Shown here: piece after piece, positions 1 through 10,000 of the stretch | Numbering within the stretch: the first letter of the stretch is position 1 | Layout: each line of letters begins with the position of its first letter | Assembly: GCA_025057975.1 (NCBI GenBank) | Contig: JANWUV010000001.1 | Coordinates: 186,001 to 250,000 of the forward strand | Origin: Chloracidobacterium sp. | GTDB lineage: Bacteria > Acidobacteriota > Blastocatellia > Chloracidobacteriales > Chloracidobacteriaceae | Length of the DNA stretch: 64,000 nucleotides | Reading direction: 5' to 3' | Position numbers and translations under genes: made by a program | The notes under the pieces: generated by a model | What the model was told of the DNA's origin: nothing | Database searches by the model: none | Seen by the model: only the letters and a program-made list of their open reading frames with translations

Positions 1-470
1 GTCAGGTAGTCGCGCCACGCTTCCCGCATATCGGCGGTCGCAAGTTGGACGACATCCAATCCGGGCCATTCATCGGCGGCGTAGCCGTACAGTTGCAGCG
101 CCGCTTCGTTGGCGTACCTTGTCTTGAGGGTGTACGGGTCGAAGAGCCAGACAGGCAGCGGGAATTGGTCAACAATCGCGCGCCACGTATCGGCCACGAC
201 GGCTTCTTCGGCCGACCGAAACCACTCGCTCAACAGCGCCGCCGGAAGGTCGCCGGCGCGCGCTAACGTCTCCGGCGTGAGGTTGCCCGCCTCCAGCAAC
301 GCCGCCAGAGCTTGATGGTGCAGAGCGATCAGTTGGGTCGCGCTCTGAAGCTTGGCGTCAGTGAGCAGCTTTTTTAGGGTAGCGACAGCCGCCGGGAGGT
401 CAATCCGCCTGCTCACGTAGCTTTTGAGCGCGTCGGTATAAGTTGAACGCGACTGTTCTGGGAAGGGCAT
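1..470 (-). CDS. RsbU_N-PAS signalling protein, C-terminus cut by window edge
   Basis: About 156 N-terminal residues are visible before the left edge. The ATG at 470 opens MPFPEQSRSTYTDALKSYV. Residues 5-75 are helical and carry LIALHHQALAALL, typical of the RsbU N-terminal domain of stress-signalling phosphatases. A PAS-like domain follows (VDQFPLPVWLFDPYTL, then YANEAALQLYGY). In this family such an N-terminus precedes a PP2C phosphatase, a histidine kinase or a GGDEF module. The output domain lies outside the window, so the enzymatic function cannot be told. No strong Shine-Dalgarno sequence is seen. About 130 bp of noncoding DNA separate it from the end of aroB. Confidence 0.7.
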   Translation of the reverse strand, partial: MPFPEQSRSTYTDALKSYVSRRIDLPAAVATLKKLLTDAKLQSATQLIALHHQALAALLEAGNLTPETLARAGDLPAALLSEWFRSAEEAVVADTWRAIVDQFPLPVWLFDPYTLKTRYANEAALQLYGYAADEWPGLDVVQLATADMREAWRDYL

Positions 471-603
471 GAGTCAAAATAACAACACTCAGCAACAAAG
501 GTGGTAAGGAATTCGTACCACGTGTGATGTTCTCTGAATAGTTGGGCTTGAAGGCCTTCCGTGCCTCTTTCTGTGCCTTTGTCAGCGGTGGCCGCACGAA
601 ACA

Positions 604-1776
604 TCACCAACGAGCGGCGGCGGCGCCCCGACGCGAGAAGCCGTCCAGCACGGCGGCGACGGCCTCCGCCACAACGTCTTCCGCCTCAATCGTTTGTTCT
701 TCGGCGAAGCCGATGCGCGACGGCAGAATGAAGCGCAACCGACCACGCGCCACCTTCTTATCCAGCCGCATCGCCGCCATGAGGTCTGCAACGGCGATTC
801 CGTCCGTGCCGGGCATGTGGCCGATCCGTCGCACCAATCGTTCCACACGCGCCGCTTCCGCTGCGGAGAGCCGCCCCAACCGGACGGCGATGCGGCAGGC
901 GGCGACCATGCCGACGCCGACCGCCTCACCGTGGCGAAAACGCCGATACCCCGTGACGGCTTCCAGCGCATGCCCAACCGTATGCCCAAAGTTTAGGACC
1001 TTGCGTTCACCGGCCTCGCGCTCATCGCGGGCGACAATCTCCGCCTTGATCCGACAGCAATCGGCGACGACTTCCGCCAGCCAGTCCCACGGCAACCGGC
1101 GGCGCGGCGACAGCGGCAAACGCGCCTCAAGACGCGCAAACAGGTCGGCGTCACGGATGACGCCGTATTTGACGGCTTCGTGCCAACCGGCGTTCCACTC
1201 GCGGCGCGGCAGCGTCGTCAGCGTCTCCAGCTCGGCGACGACCAACGCCGGCTGGTGAAACGCGCCGATGAGGTTTTTGCCGGCGCGATGATTGACGCCG
1301 GTTTTGCCGCCGACCGAGCTGTCAATCATCGCCAGCAGCGTGGTGGGCAACTGGATGTAAGCCAGTCCGCGCAGATAGGTCGCGGCGGCAAAACCGGTCA
1401 GGTCGCCGACGACGCCGCCTCCCAGCGCCGCCAGCAGGTCGCGCCGCTCCAGTCGGTGCGCCACACAGGCGTCCCAAATGCGCGCCGCCGTCCGCAGCGT
1501 TTTGTAGCGTTCCCCAGCAGGAACGACGCACAAGTGGCCGCGCCAGCCGGCCGCTGCAACGCCGGAGAGGACGGCGGCGGCGTAGCGTTCGGCCACCTGC
1601 GGATTGGTCACAATGAGAACCGAGCGCGGGTCGTCGCCAAAGGCGCGCCGGAGCAGGTCGCCCAACGCGCGATACAAACCTGCGCCGATATGTACATCGT
1701 AGCGCCCGCCGGCGTATGTCACCGGCACGGTGCGGGAGGTGTCCGCCGGGGCGCAGTGGGGTTCGCCGTCCATCAT
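604..1776 (-). CDS. aroB: 3-dehydroquinate synthase AroB
   Basis: Converts DAHP to 3-dehydroquinate, the second step of the shikimate pathway, in the cytoplasm with NAD+ and a divalent metal. The 390-aa product shows the NAD-binding GGGVVGDLTGFAA stretch, the substrate loop PTTLLAMIDSSVGGKTGVNH, and the metal-site segments GHTVGHALE and RHGEAVGVGM. These are the standard AroB signatures in the right order. It is about 25 residues longer than usual, mostly a short N-terminal extension and a charged C-terminal tail. Two ATGs lie back to back at 1776 and 1773. The first overlaps the stop of the upstream gene in an ATGA arrangement, which suggests translational coupling. No other shikimate gene is adjacent. 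Confidence 0.95.
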   Translation of the reverse strand: MMDGEPHCAPADTSRTVPVTYAGGRYDVHIGAGLYRALGDLLRRAFGDDPRSVLIVTNPQVAERYAAAVLSGVAAAGWRGHLCVVPAGERYKTLRTAARIWDACVAHRLERRDLLAALGGGVVGDLTGFAAATYLRGLAYIQLPTTLLAMIDSSVGGKTGVNHRAGKNLIGAFHQPALVVAELETLTTLPRREWNAGWHEAVKYGVIRDADLFARLEARLPLSPRRRLPWDWLAEVVADCCRIKAEIVARDEREAGERKVLNFGHTVGHALEAVTGYRRFRHGEAVGVGMVAACRIAVRLGRLSAAEAARVERLVRRIGHMPGTDGIAVADLMAAMRLDKKVARGRLRFILPSRIGFAEEQTIEAEDVVAEAVAAVLDGFSRRGAAAARW

Positions 1777-2645
1777 GGGGCGCCGCTAGGTTTTTTCTTC
1801 ATTTGCTGGATGACCAGATTACGTACTTGGACGGGAACGGCCGGGTCGTTGCTGAGTTCCTTGAGCTGCGCCGGCGTTAGCGTGCCGACCAGCGTTACAG
1901 CGCGGCCTAGCGGCAGCATGCGATTGCGCAGAAGCGCCATCTTGACATAGTTGCGGTTGGCCCACCGGGCAGTGTCGGCGATGAGGATAACAACGTGCTG
2001 GTGGGTCGCCTTCCACACAGCCGTCGAGACGATACTTTCCGTCAGGAAGGGATTGTTGAGCGCGGCGCGGACGACCTCACTGTTGGCGTCGTTGAGCAAC
2101 TGTGGCAGCAAACGCCCGCCATTGCTACGCCGCGCCAGTGTGATTTTCTGACCTAGGGGAAGGCTCTGATACTGCTGCAAAATCGCGTTTTCCGCCGCCG
2201 TCTTGATTTCTATCGGCAGCGCCGGCGTGATCAGCACTGTAACCAGATCAAACAGAAACAGGTTTGGTACAAGGCGTAGCCCAGCTGAAGCCGGAAGCTT
2301 TGGATTGAGCACCAATAAACGCCGCAGCCGGTGGCTTTCCTGCACCCGCCGGTCGCCAGCCATCCGCCGCAAAATCTCGTGCGAGACATCCCGCCGCCGG
2401 GCGATAATGGTCAACTCCTCTTCGCCGGTCGCCTCGTTGTCGAGCAGGGCGTTGAGCACCTCGTCCGTGGCGTCGAAGGCCAAGTGGAGGCGCTCCTCCA
2501 GCGTTCCGCTCCGGGCGCGCTGGATGCGCCGAAGCAAATCCAGCTTAGCGAGCAGTGCCTGCTTGGCGGCCGTTTCCGCCTCGCTGATCTCCGGTGGCAC
2601 TGCCTCTAATGCGGCGTCATGTTCCTCTTCACGCTCTTCGGTCAT
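1773..2645 (-). CDS. LRV/HEAT-like helical repeat protein, function unknown
   Basis: A 290-aa soluble protein with no signal peptide or transmembrane segment. An acidic N-terminus (about residues 1-50) leads into helical repeats resembling variant leucine-rich repeats, for example NPKLPASAGLRLV and NPFLTESIVSTAV, and ends in a basic tail (KKKPSG). No catalytic motif is visible. The ATG at 2645 is preferred because GAGG lies 7 nt upstream. A GTG at 2657 would overlap the upstream stop but lacks a Shine-Dalgarno sequence. The gene is sandwiched between an S9 peptidase gene and aroB with near-zero spacing, so it is co-transcribed. A scaffold or protein-binding role is inference from the repeats only. 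Confidence 0.75.
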   Translation of the reverse strand: MTEEREEEHDAALEAVPPEISEAETAAKQALLAKLDLLRRIQRARSGTLEERLHLAFDATDEVLNALLDNEATGEEELTIIARRRDVSHEILRRMAGDRRVQESHRLRRLLVLNPKLPASAGLRLVPNLFLFDLVTVLITPALPIEIKTAAENAILQQYQSLPLGQKITLARRSNGGRLLPQLLNDANSEVVRAALNNPFLTESIVSTAVWKATHQHVVILIADTARWANRNYVKMALLRNRMLPLGRAVTLVGTLTPAQLKELSNDPAVPVQVRNLVIQQMKKKPSGAP

Positions 2646-2656
2646 CGCGTTCCTCA

Positions 2657-4708
2657 CTACGGGGCGTCAGGTTTGAGATAGGCGGCGAACCACTCGTGAA
2701 CGGTTTTGTACCAGAGTTCGCTGTTCTGTGGCTTCAAAATCCAGTGGCCCTCGTCTGGGAAGTACAGCAGCCGCGACGGAACGCCGCGCCGCTGCAACGT
2801 CGTAAACAGTTGCAGCCCTTCGCCGACGGGTACGCGGTAGTCCAGTTCACCGTGAATAACCAGCGTCGGCGTGGTGAAGTTTTTGGCGAAGCGATGCGGC
2901 GACCATTTTTCGTACAGTTCGGGATGATCCCACGGATTGCCCTTAAACTCCCACTCAGTAAACCACAGTTCTTCGGTCGCACCATACATGCTGACGAGGT
3001 TATAGACGCCGGCGTGCGAGACGAACGCCTTGAATCGGTTGTCCGTGTTGTGACCGAGCATCCAGTTGACCATATAACCGCCATAGCTGCCGCCCGCCGC
3101 ACCGATGCGGTCAGCGTCCACAAAGCCCATGCCGACGACGTGCTCAACGCCCCGGAGCAGGTCGTCATAGACCTTGCCGCCCCAGTCGCCGCTGATTTCG
3201 TCGGTAAACCGCTGACCGTAACCCGTCGAGCCGCGTGGGTTGACCATAAGGACGACGTAGCCCGGGGCGGCGAACAGCTGCGCATTCCAGCGGAAGCTCC
3301 AGCCGTTCGACCACGCACCCTGCGGCCCACCGTGAATGAGCAAAATCATCGGGTACTTTTTACCTTCGACAAACTGGGGTGGCTTGACGATAAAGGCATG
3401 AACGCGCGCGTTGTCCGCGCCGGTGAACCACGTCTCCTCGACCTTGCCGAAGCAAATCTCAGAGAGAAAGGTGTCATTGACGCGCGTCAGCTGCTTTGGC
3501 TCACCGCCGGCGGTCGCCACGGCGAAGACTTCATTTGGGCGCATCAGCGTGGACTGTGTGAAGTAAAGCGTCTTGCCATCCGGCGCAACTGAGAGGTTGC
3601 CGTTCTGTCCCTGCGCCACCAGCGGGCGGGCGTCGTCGCCGTCCAGCGTCAGGGTGAAGATGGGGACCTGTCCGCGATGGTCGCCGGTGAGAAAAAGCTT
3701 GCGGCCGTCCGGGGACCAGACGAGTTCATCAAAGGAGATATCCACCTTCTCGCTCAGACGGCGTAGCTTGCCGGTAGCGCGTTCGTAAAGGATGACCTGC
3801 TTTTTGTCCGACTCAAACCCAGCCCGATCCTGCGACAGCCACGCAATGTAGCGGCCGTCCGGCGAGTAGCGCGGGTGAGTGTCCGAACCAGGGCTTGTGG
3901 AAATGCGCCGGACTTCACCGCCCGCAAGCGACACGATGAAGATGTCATTGTTGGTGCTCAGGGCTTCTTCGCGGTCGGTGTTGCGCGCGAAGGCGAGTTC
4001 CGCGCCGTCCGGCGAAACGTCATAGTCGCGTCCACCGAGACTGAACGGCGGCGCGTCATAGTCGCCCGGCGTCAGATCGCGAGCCGGCCCACCCTCGACG
4101 GGAACGACGAAAATATGCGTCCGGCGACCTTCTTTGAAGCGATCCCAGTGCCGATACAGCAACCGGTCGGCGATCTTGGCTTTGACCGGGCTGGCCTCGG
4201 CGGCGGCGTACTTGCGCCGGTTGCAGTCTTCGTCCGGGCATTCGGGGTACACTTCGGCAACAAAGACCAGCCGCCGCCCGTCAGCCGCCCAGAGGACGCC
4301 TGAAACGCTGGTGTAGAAGTCTGTAATCTTGCGCGGCTCGCCGCCGTCGAGGCCAATCACCCAGATTTGCGCTTTGCCGTCGCGGTTGGAAACAAACGCG
4401 ACGCGCTTGCTATCGGGCGACCAGCACGGGTCGGTCGCCGAGTGCTTCCCGGATGTCAGTTGGCGGGCCTCACCGCCGCCGGTCGGTAGAACCCAAATGT
4501 CGTACTGGACGCGGTTGGCGGCCTTGTCTGTTACGCCTTGGACGTAGGCGATGTGGCGGCCGTCAGGCGACACGACGGCGGCGATGATGCGCCGAAACTT
4601 CATCTGATCATCGAACGTCATTGGGCGCAGCGCGGCAAGGGCGGCGCTTGACATAAGAAACGCCCAGAGCAAGCAGAAGACAAAGCAGTGCGGCTTGAGA
4701 TGTGGCAT
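2657..4708 (-). CDS. Secreted S9-family prolyl oligopeptidase / acylaminoacyl peptidase
   Basis: A 683-aa serine peptidase. An N-terminal signal peptide (about residues 1-27, hydrophobic core CFVFCLLWAFLMSSAALA) directs export to the periplasm. Residues 30-410 form a beta-propeller built of PD40-type blades (WSPDSKRVAFVSNRDG, YSPDGRYIAWLS, WSPDGRKLFLTGDHRG). The alpha/beta hydrolase domain carries GGSYGGY (Ser541), HGELD (Asp623) and EGHW (His655), a complete triad. The ATG at 4708 was chosen over an upstream TTG because it begins the signal peptide directly. The propeller normally limits access to short peptides. The gene starts a three-gene leftward unit and is divergent from the PfkB-type kinase. 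Confidence 0.92.
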   Translation of the reverse strand: MPHLKPHCFVFCLLWAFLMSSAALAALRPMTFDDQMKFRRIIAAVVSPDGRHIAYVQGVTDKAANRVQYDIWVLPTGGGEARQLTSGKHSATDPCWSPDSKRVAFVSNRDGKAQIWVIGLDGGEPRKITDFYTSVSGVLWAADGRRLVFVAEVYPECPDEDCNRRKYAAAEASPVKAKIADRLLYRHWDRFKEGRRTHIFVVPVEGGPARDLTPGDYDAPPFSLGGRDYDVSPDGAELAFARNTDREEALSTNNDIFIVSLAGGEVRRISTSPGSDTHPRYSPDGRYIAWLSQDRAGFESDKKQVILYERATGKLRRLSEKVDISFDELVWSPDGRKLFLTGDHRGQVPIFTLTLDGDDARPLVAQGQNGNLSVAPDGKTLYFTQSTLMRPNEVFAVATAGGEPKQLTRVNDTFLSEICFGKVEETWFTGADNARVHAFIVKPPQFVEGKKYPMILLIHGGPQGAWSNGWSFRWNAQLFAAPGYVVLMVNPRGSTGYGQRFTDEISGDWGGKVYDDLLRGVEHVVGMGFVDADRIGAAGGSYGGYMVNWMLGHNTDNRFKAFVSHAGVYNLVSMYGATEELWFTEWEFKGNPWDHPELYEKWSPHRFAKNFTTPTLVIHGELDYRVPVGEGLQLFTTLQRRGVPSRLLYFPDEGHWILKPQNSELWYKTVHEWFAAYLKPDAP

Positions 4709-4907
4709 GAAGAGCCGAACTCCCAACGGATAAAGTGCCGACAAGGCCCGTAGTGTAGTGTGCTGGCGCTGGGCCTGTCACGAAGCCGGTTACAAACGGC
4801 GGCGGAGGGCCTGAATTTTTCAGGCTTGCTTTTCGGACGGAGTTTTCTCCATTCTTCAGCACAAGGGTTCTTTCCCAAGTCGGTCTTCCTATGGTTTTAC
4901 ATTCCTC

Positions 4908-5831
4908 ATGAGCATCCTTGTTGTCGGAACGGTTGCGTTCGACCACGTCAAAACGCCGTTCGCCGAACGCGCAAACATTTTGGCAGGGGCGGCGACGTAC
5001 TTCTCTATTGCCGCTTCATTTTTCACGGCGGTCAGCGTTATTGGCGTTGTCGGTGACGATTTCACGGCGGAGCACGAACGAGTTTTCGACGCGCGCGGCA
5101 TTGATCTGTCAGGGCTGGAGCGTCGCCCCGGCGGTAAGACGTTTCGCTGGACGGGCGAATACGGCTATGACTTGAACACTCGGACGACGTTGGAGACGCA
5201 ACTCAACGTCTTCGCTGACTTTCATCCTCGGATTGCAGCTGCCCAGCAGGACATTCCATACCTGTTCCTCGGCAACGCCCATCCTACACTTCAGCGGGAT
5301 GTCCGGCGGCAGAGCCGGGCGCGGCTGACGGCGATGGACACGATGGACTTCTGGATTCGCGGGACGCCCGGCGAACTGCGCGAAACGCTGCGATGTGTGG
5401 ATCTCTTGATTATCAACGATGAAGAAGCGCGGCAGTTGGCGCGCGATCCGAACGTGATTCGCGCCGCCAAGACCATTATGGCGCTGGGGCCGAAACGGCT
5501 CATCGTCAAGCGCGGTGAATACGGCGCAACGCTGTTCGGGGAGAATTCGTTCTTTGCGATTCCCGGCTTCCCGCAGGAAAATGTCGTAGACCCAACAGGC
5601 GCTGGGGACACGTTTGCCGGTGGCGTGATGGGGTACTTGGCGGCGACCGGCAGCGGTCTGGACGAGGCATCACTGCGCAAGGCGATGATTTATGGTTCGG
5701 TGATGGCGTCCTTTACGATTGAGGCGTTTGGGACGGAGCGGCTGCTGACGTTGACCCGTGAGGAAATCAATGAGCGTTACCGGCAGTTCAAAACGATGAC
5801 CTATTTTGACGGCATCGAACACAGCTTCTGA
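4908..5831 (+). CDS. PfkB/ribokinase-family sugar kinase
   Basis: A 307-aa cytoplasmic kinase expected to transfer phosphate from ATP to a sugar or nucleoside. The N-terminal half has the family pattern VGTVAFDH and GAATYFSIAASFF. The C-terminal half has the PfkB signature DPTGAGDTFAGG, which contains the catalytic Asp and the anion hole. The substrate cannot be read from the sequence, since the lid region does not match ribokinase or 1-phosphofructokinase closely. The start is at ATG 4908 after a long AT-rich leader without an obvious Shine-Dalgarno sequence. The next gene (pilT) starts 28 nt downstream, so the two may share a transcript. Confidence 0.88.
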   Translation: MSILVVGTVAFDHVKTPFAERANILAGAATYFSIAASFFTAVSVIGVVGDDFTAEHERVFDARGIDLSGLERRPGGKTFRWTGEYGYDLNTRTTLETQLNVFADFHPRIAAAQQDIPYLFLGNAHPTLQRDVRRQSRARLTAMDTMDFWIRGTPGELRETLRCVDLLIINDEEARQLARDPNVIRAAKTIMALGPKRLIVKRGEYGATLFGENSFFAIPGFPQENVVDPTGAGDTFAGGVMGYLAATGSGLDEASLRKAMIYGSVMASFTIEAFGTERLLTLTREEINERYRQFKTMTYFDGIEHSF

Positions 5832-5859
5832 GGGCTGATTCATTTTGGGAGGTGTTGTT

Positions 5860-7041
5860 ATGCAACCCCCACTGACCGTTGACACCCTCTTGGCTATGGC
5901 GTGCGCCAAGGGCGCGTCCGACCTCCATCTCAAAGCTGGCAGCCATCCCTTTATTCGCGTGTACGGCGAGTTGATGCCGCTGGTGGACGTTCCGCGCCTA
6001 ACGCCGGAAGACACGCTGGCGATGGCGTTTAGCATTATGAACAACCGCCAGAAGCAGCGGTTTAAAGACGCCTGCGAGGTGGACATCGCCTACGGTGTTT
6101 CAGGGCTGGGGCGCTTTCGGTGCAACATCTTTCAGCAGCGCGGCGCAGTCGGCATGGTCTTTCGTGTCATCCCAATGACGGTGCGGACAATTGCCGAGTT
6201 GCAACTACCGCCGGTCGTCGAAAAAATTGCAGAGGAACGGCGAGGGTTGGTGCTTGTCACTGGCACGACTGGCTCTGGTAAATCCACAACGCTGGCCGCC
6301 ATTATTGACCACATTAATCGCCATCGCACCGAGCACATCATTACGATTGAGGACCCGATTGAATTTCTCCACCGGGACCGGCGTTCGTTTGTTAACCAGC
6401 GTGAAGTGGATGTGGATACGCGCAGTTTCAATGAAGCGTTGCGGGGCGCACTCCGACAGGACCCGGACGTGATTTTGGTTGGTGAGATGCGCGATCAGGA
6501 AACGATTGAGACGGCGCTGACGGCTGCTGAAACCGGCCACTTGGTGCTCTCCACGCTGCACACGTTGGACGCCACGGAAACCATCATGCGCATCGTCTCG
6601 ATTTTCCCGCCGCATCAACAGCAGGCAATTCGCCTGCAACTGGCTTCCGTTCTCCGGGCTGTGATTTCGCAGCGGCTGATCCGCAACAAGGAGGGCAACG
6701 GGCGCGTCCCGGCGGTGGAGGTGCTCATTACGACGGCTTATATCCGCGACTGCATCATCAATCAGGAAAAGACGCCGAACATCCGCGACGCGATTGCGCA
6801 GGGTACGTCACAGTATGGGATGCAGACCTTTGACCAGTCGCTGTACGACTTGCTCAACCGAGGTCTCATTTCGTACGAGCAGGCGCTAGCCGGCGCGAGC
6901 AACCGTGATGAGTTCGTCCTACGCACAAAGGGCATTCAGACGACGAGCGATCAGGCCCGCGAGGAAATGGAGAAGCGAATCACGACGCGCGCCGGCGATG
7001 TCAGCCTTCCGCCGACCTCGCCCCAGATCAGCCGGTACTAG
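5860..7041 (+). CDS. pilT: Twitching motility ATPase PilT
   Basis: A 393-aa hexameric retraction ATPase of type IV pili, acting at the cytoplasmic face of the pilus machine. It has the PilT N-terminal PAS-like region (KGASDLHLKAGSHPFIRVYG), Walker A GTTGSGKST, the Asp-box segment IITIEDPIEFLH, Walker B DPDVILVGEMRD and the His-box HLVLSTLHTLDA. The C-terminal NIRDAIAQG segment corresponds loosely to the PilT AIRNLIRE motif. The ATG at 5860 is preferred over a TTG at 5845 because GGGAGG lies 7 nt upstream. A second PilT homologue is encoded at 20155-21348. No pilus assembly gene is adjacent. Confidence 0.93.
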   Translation: MQPPLTVDTLLAMACAKGASDLHLKAGSHPFIRVYGELMPLVDVPRLTPEDTLAMAFSIMNNRQKQRFKDACEVDIAYGVSGLGRFRCNIFQQRGAVGMVFRVIPMTVRTIAELQLPPVVEKIAEERRGLVLVTGTTGSGKSTTLAAIIDHINRHRTEHIITIEDPIEFLHRDRRSFVNQREVDVDTRSFNEALRGALRQDPDVILVGEMRDQETIETALTAAETGHLVLSTLHTLDATETIMRIVSIFPPHQQQAIRLQLASVLRAVISQRLIRNKEGNGRVPAVEVLITTAYIRDCIINQEKTPNIRDAIAQGTSQYGMQTFDQSLYDLLNRGLISYEQALAGASNRDEFVLRTKGIQTTSDQAREEMEKRITTRAGDVSLPPTSPQISRY

Positions 7042-7065
7042 CGCGCTGTTCAAGAAAAGTAGCGG

Positions 7066-10000
7066 ATGACTCGACTCCCTGGTTGGCGGGGTGGGAGACG
7101 GTGGGAAACCGGCGGCGACTCGGAAAATAATAGCTGCCCTATGTCGGCCTCTGGACGGAAAACGACGACGCAGTGGCCTCCGACGGCGTTCCCAAAGCTA
7201 CCGCGCAGGACACAACAACCAACCAAGTGGAGCATCCCGGTCATCTGGCTTGCCCTAACGTTGAGCTTCATCTTGATGTCGGCAGGGATGGCGGCTCAGG
7301 CGCAGAACATTCTGCCAGCTGTTCAAGAGGCGGGCGCGTTGGCTGTGACGCAGCCACCTATCGGACGGTTGGACGGACGCACTATCACGCGGCTCGACAT
7401 CGAAGTGAAAGGCGGCCTTCCGTCTGAGCCGTCGCTGGGAGAAGCCATCGGGTTACAGGTGGGCGAGTCGCTAACAGCGGCGCGGCTGCGAGCGGCTCTC
7501 GTTCGGCTGCATCGTTCCGAGCAGGTCGCCGACGCCGAAGTGTGGACCGCCGCTGACGGTGCCGAAGGGGTTCAAGTGCGGTTTGTCATCACCCGTCAAC
7601 TCCGGGTCGCCGATGTGACCTTCGACGGCGACATCCTTTTTCCTGCCGAGGAGTTACGGACGCGCTTGGCGGCGCTTGAGCGCGGCAACCGGATTACAGC
7701 ACGGGCGCTGGCTGAAGGCGAAGAGAACCTGCGACTTTTCTACCGTGAACGCGGCTATTTTCAAGCGACAGTGGCGGCGCGCGTCTCCGCTCCAAACGAC
7801 GCGGCGCGGGCGCGCGTCACCTTCGTTGTGAGGCCGGGTCCGCAGGCGATCATCGGAGACTGGTGGATTGACGGCGACCTCAAGATTCCCCGCGCTGACT
7901 TTGACGCCAAGATCATCCGGCATCCGGTCGGGACGCCGTACGCCATTGACTTCATTCAGTCGGACTTGCAGCGCATCCGCGCGCTGCACCTCGCGCGCGG
8001 CTACCTTGATCCGCGCATTAGTGAGCCGCGCGTCGCCTTTGATCCCACCACTAATCGAGTCGCCGTCTCCGTCTCTATCAACTCCGGGCCGCTGGTGACG
8101 GTCAACATCACCGGCTTCGCCTTTCGCCGTGAGGAGCAGCGCCAGCTTCTTCCCATTCTCCGCGACGGCGGCCTAGATGACTTGACGCTTGAAGAAGGCG
8201 CGCGCCGGTTGTTGGTCGCCCTGCAACAGCGCGGCTACTTCTTCGCCGAGGTGGACTGGTCGCGGCAGCGACTAGTCGGCGAGGAGCGGGTGGTTGTGAC
8301 GTACACGATTGAACCGTACCGCCGCTATCGGGTGCAGGAAGTGCGCATTGTCGGGACGGACGCGCTTCGCTACCGCGACGTGGCGGGTGACTTCAAAACC
8401 CGCCCGGCCTCGCTCATCCCACCGTCGCGTGGTCTGGTCACGGAAGATACGCTGGCGCGGGACGCGGAAGTGATTCTGCGTGACCTGCGCAACGCCGGAT
8501 ACTTGCAGGCTCAAGTAACGGAACGTCGCATCGGAGTCGGACTCAACGACCAGTCGCTGACCGTGCTGTTTCAGGTCGAGCCAGGTCCACGCGCGCAGGT
8601 GGTCGCCGTCCGCTTTACGGGCAATCAACTACTTGACACTGAACGCCTCAGCCGGGTGTTGGCGCTGTCGCCGGGCGACTTTGTGACGCAGGAGCAAGTG
8701 CGCGCCGACTTGGAGCGGCTCAAGGCGCTTTACCTGAGTGAAGGTTTCGCTGAAGCACGGGTTCGGCAAGAACTGGAGGAAGTCAACGGCGATCCGGCGC
8801 GAGTGTACGTGGTGTACGAAATCGAGGAGGGACGGCGCTTTACCATCAACCGCGTCATCATCGGTACGCGCGGCCGTACGTCCGAACAAACCCTGCGGCG
8901 TTTTCTGGGCGTGCGGCCGGGCGAACGGTTGCGCCGCGACCGGCTCACGCAAGCCGAGCAGGCGCTCTACGCCACCGGCGCGTTTCGTCAAGTGCTGATT
9001 CAGACGCCGTATGTCCGCGCCGCCGGCCCGACCGAGGCGTTAGCCGACGTGACGCTGGATGTCATTGAGTCCAAGCCCTATACGCTGGCCTACGGGTTCG
9101 GTTACCAGACCAACGACGGCCCCCGTGGTTCGTTTGAGCTGTCGAACGCCAACATGTTCGGTCGCCTTGAAGTCGGCAGCGTGATTGTGCGGCTCAGTCG
9201 GCGGGAACAGTTGGCGCAGGTGTCCTACCAGTTTCCTCGGTTCAACCTACCGCGCGTGACGACGTTGACCGACGGCGTCACGGCACCGATTCTCATTTCC
9301 GGTCTCTTCCAACGGCAAGCGCGGGTCAGCTTTACCACACAACGGTTGGCGGCGCTTGTCCAGTCCGAACTGCGCTTCGGCGCCCAGAGCGCCCTGATTT
9401 TCCGCTACCGATTGCAAAATGTGCGGGTGCTGGACTTGCGGGTGAGCAACCCTCCACTCCAGCGTCTGGATGTGCCGCTCAATCTCGGCACGTTGTCGGC
9501 GACATACGTCCGCGACACCCGCGATGTCCCGCTTGACGCGACGCGCGGCGGCTTCATCTCGGCCGACTTGACGCTGGCGACGCCCTACATTGGCGGCTCG
9601 GAGCGGTTTGTGCGCTTTCTGGGACAGTTTCAGGGGTATCGTCGCGCTGCCGAACGGTCGCCGGTCGTCCTTGCCGGGCGGCTGCAGGTGGGATTGGCGC
9701 AACCATATGGCGAGAGCCGGACGTTGCCGATCAGCGAACGCTTTTTCTCCGGCGGCCCGACCACCCTACGCGGCCTAGGGTTTGAACAAGCCGGCCCGCG
9801 TGATCCGGTCACAGACGCGCCGATTGGCGGCAACGCGCTGGTGGCGGCGACCGGTGAAGTTCGCTTCCCGGTGCTGCAAAATGTTGAGGGCGCAGTGTTT
9901 TACGATGTCGGTAACGTCTTTGCCCGCATTGCGGACATCAACTTTGGGTGCATGACCAACAGCCTTGGCGGCGGCTTTCGCCTCAAAACGCCGCTAGGGC

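Noticed and set aside
542-1258. Long plus-strand open frame opposite aroB
   Set aside because: It is antisense to well-conserved AroB motifs and has the Arg/Ser/Ala-rich composition of a shadow frame in GC-rich DNA.
2594-3592. 332-codon plus-strand frame opposite the S9 peptidase
   Set aside because: It covers the catalytic domain of an unmistakable peptidase on the other strand and shows no domain of its own.
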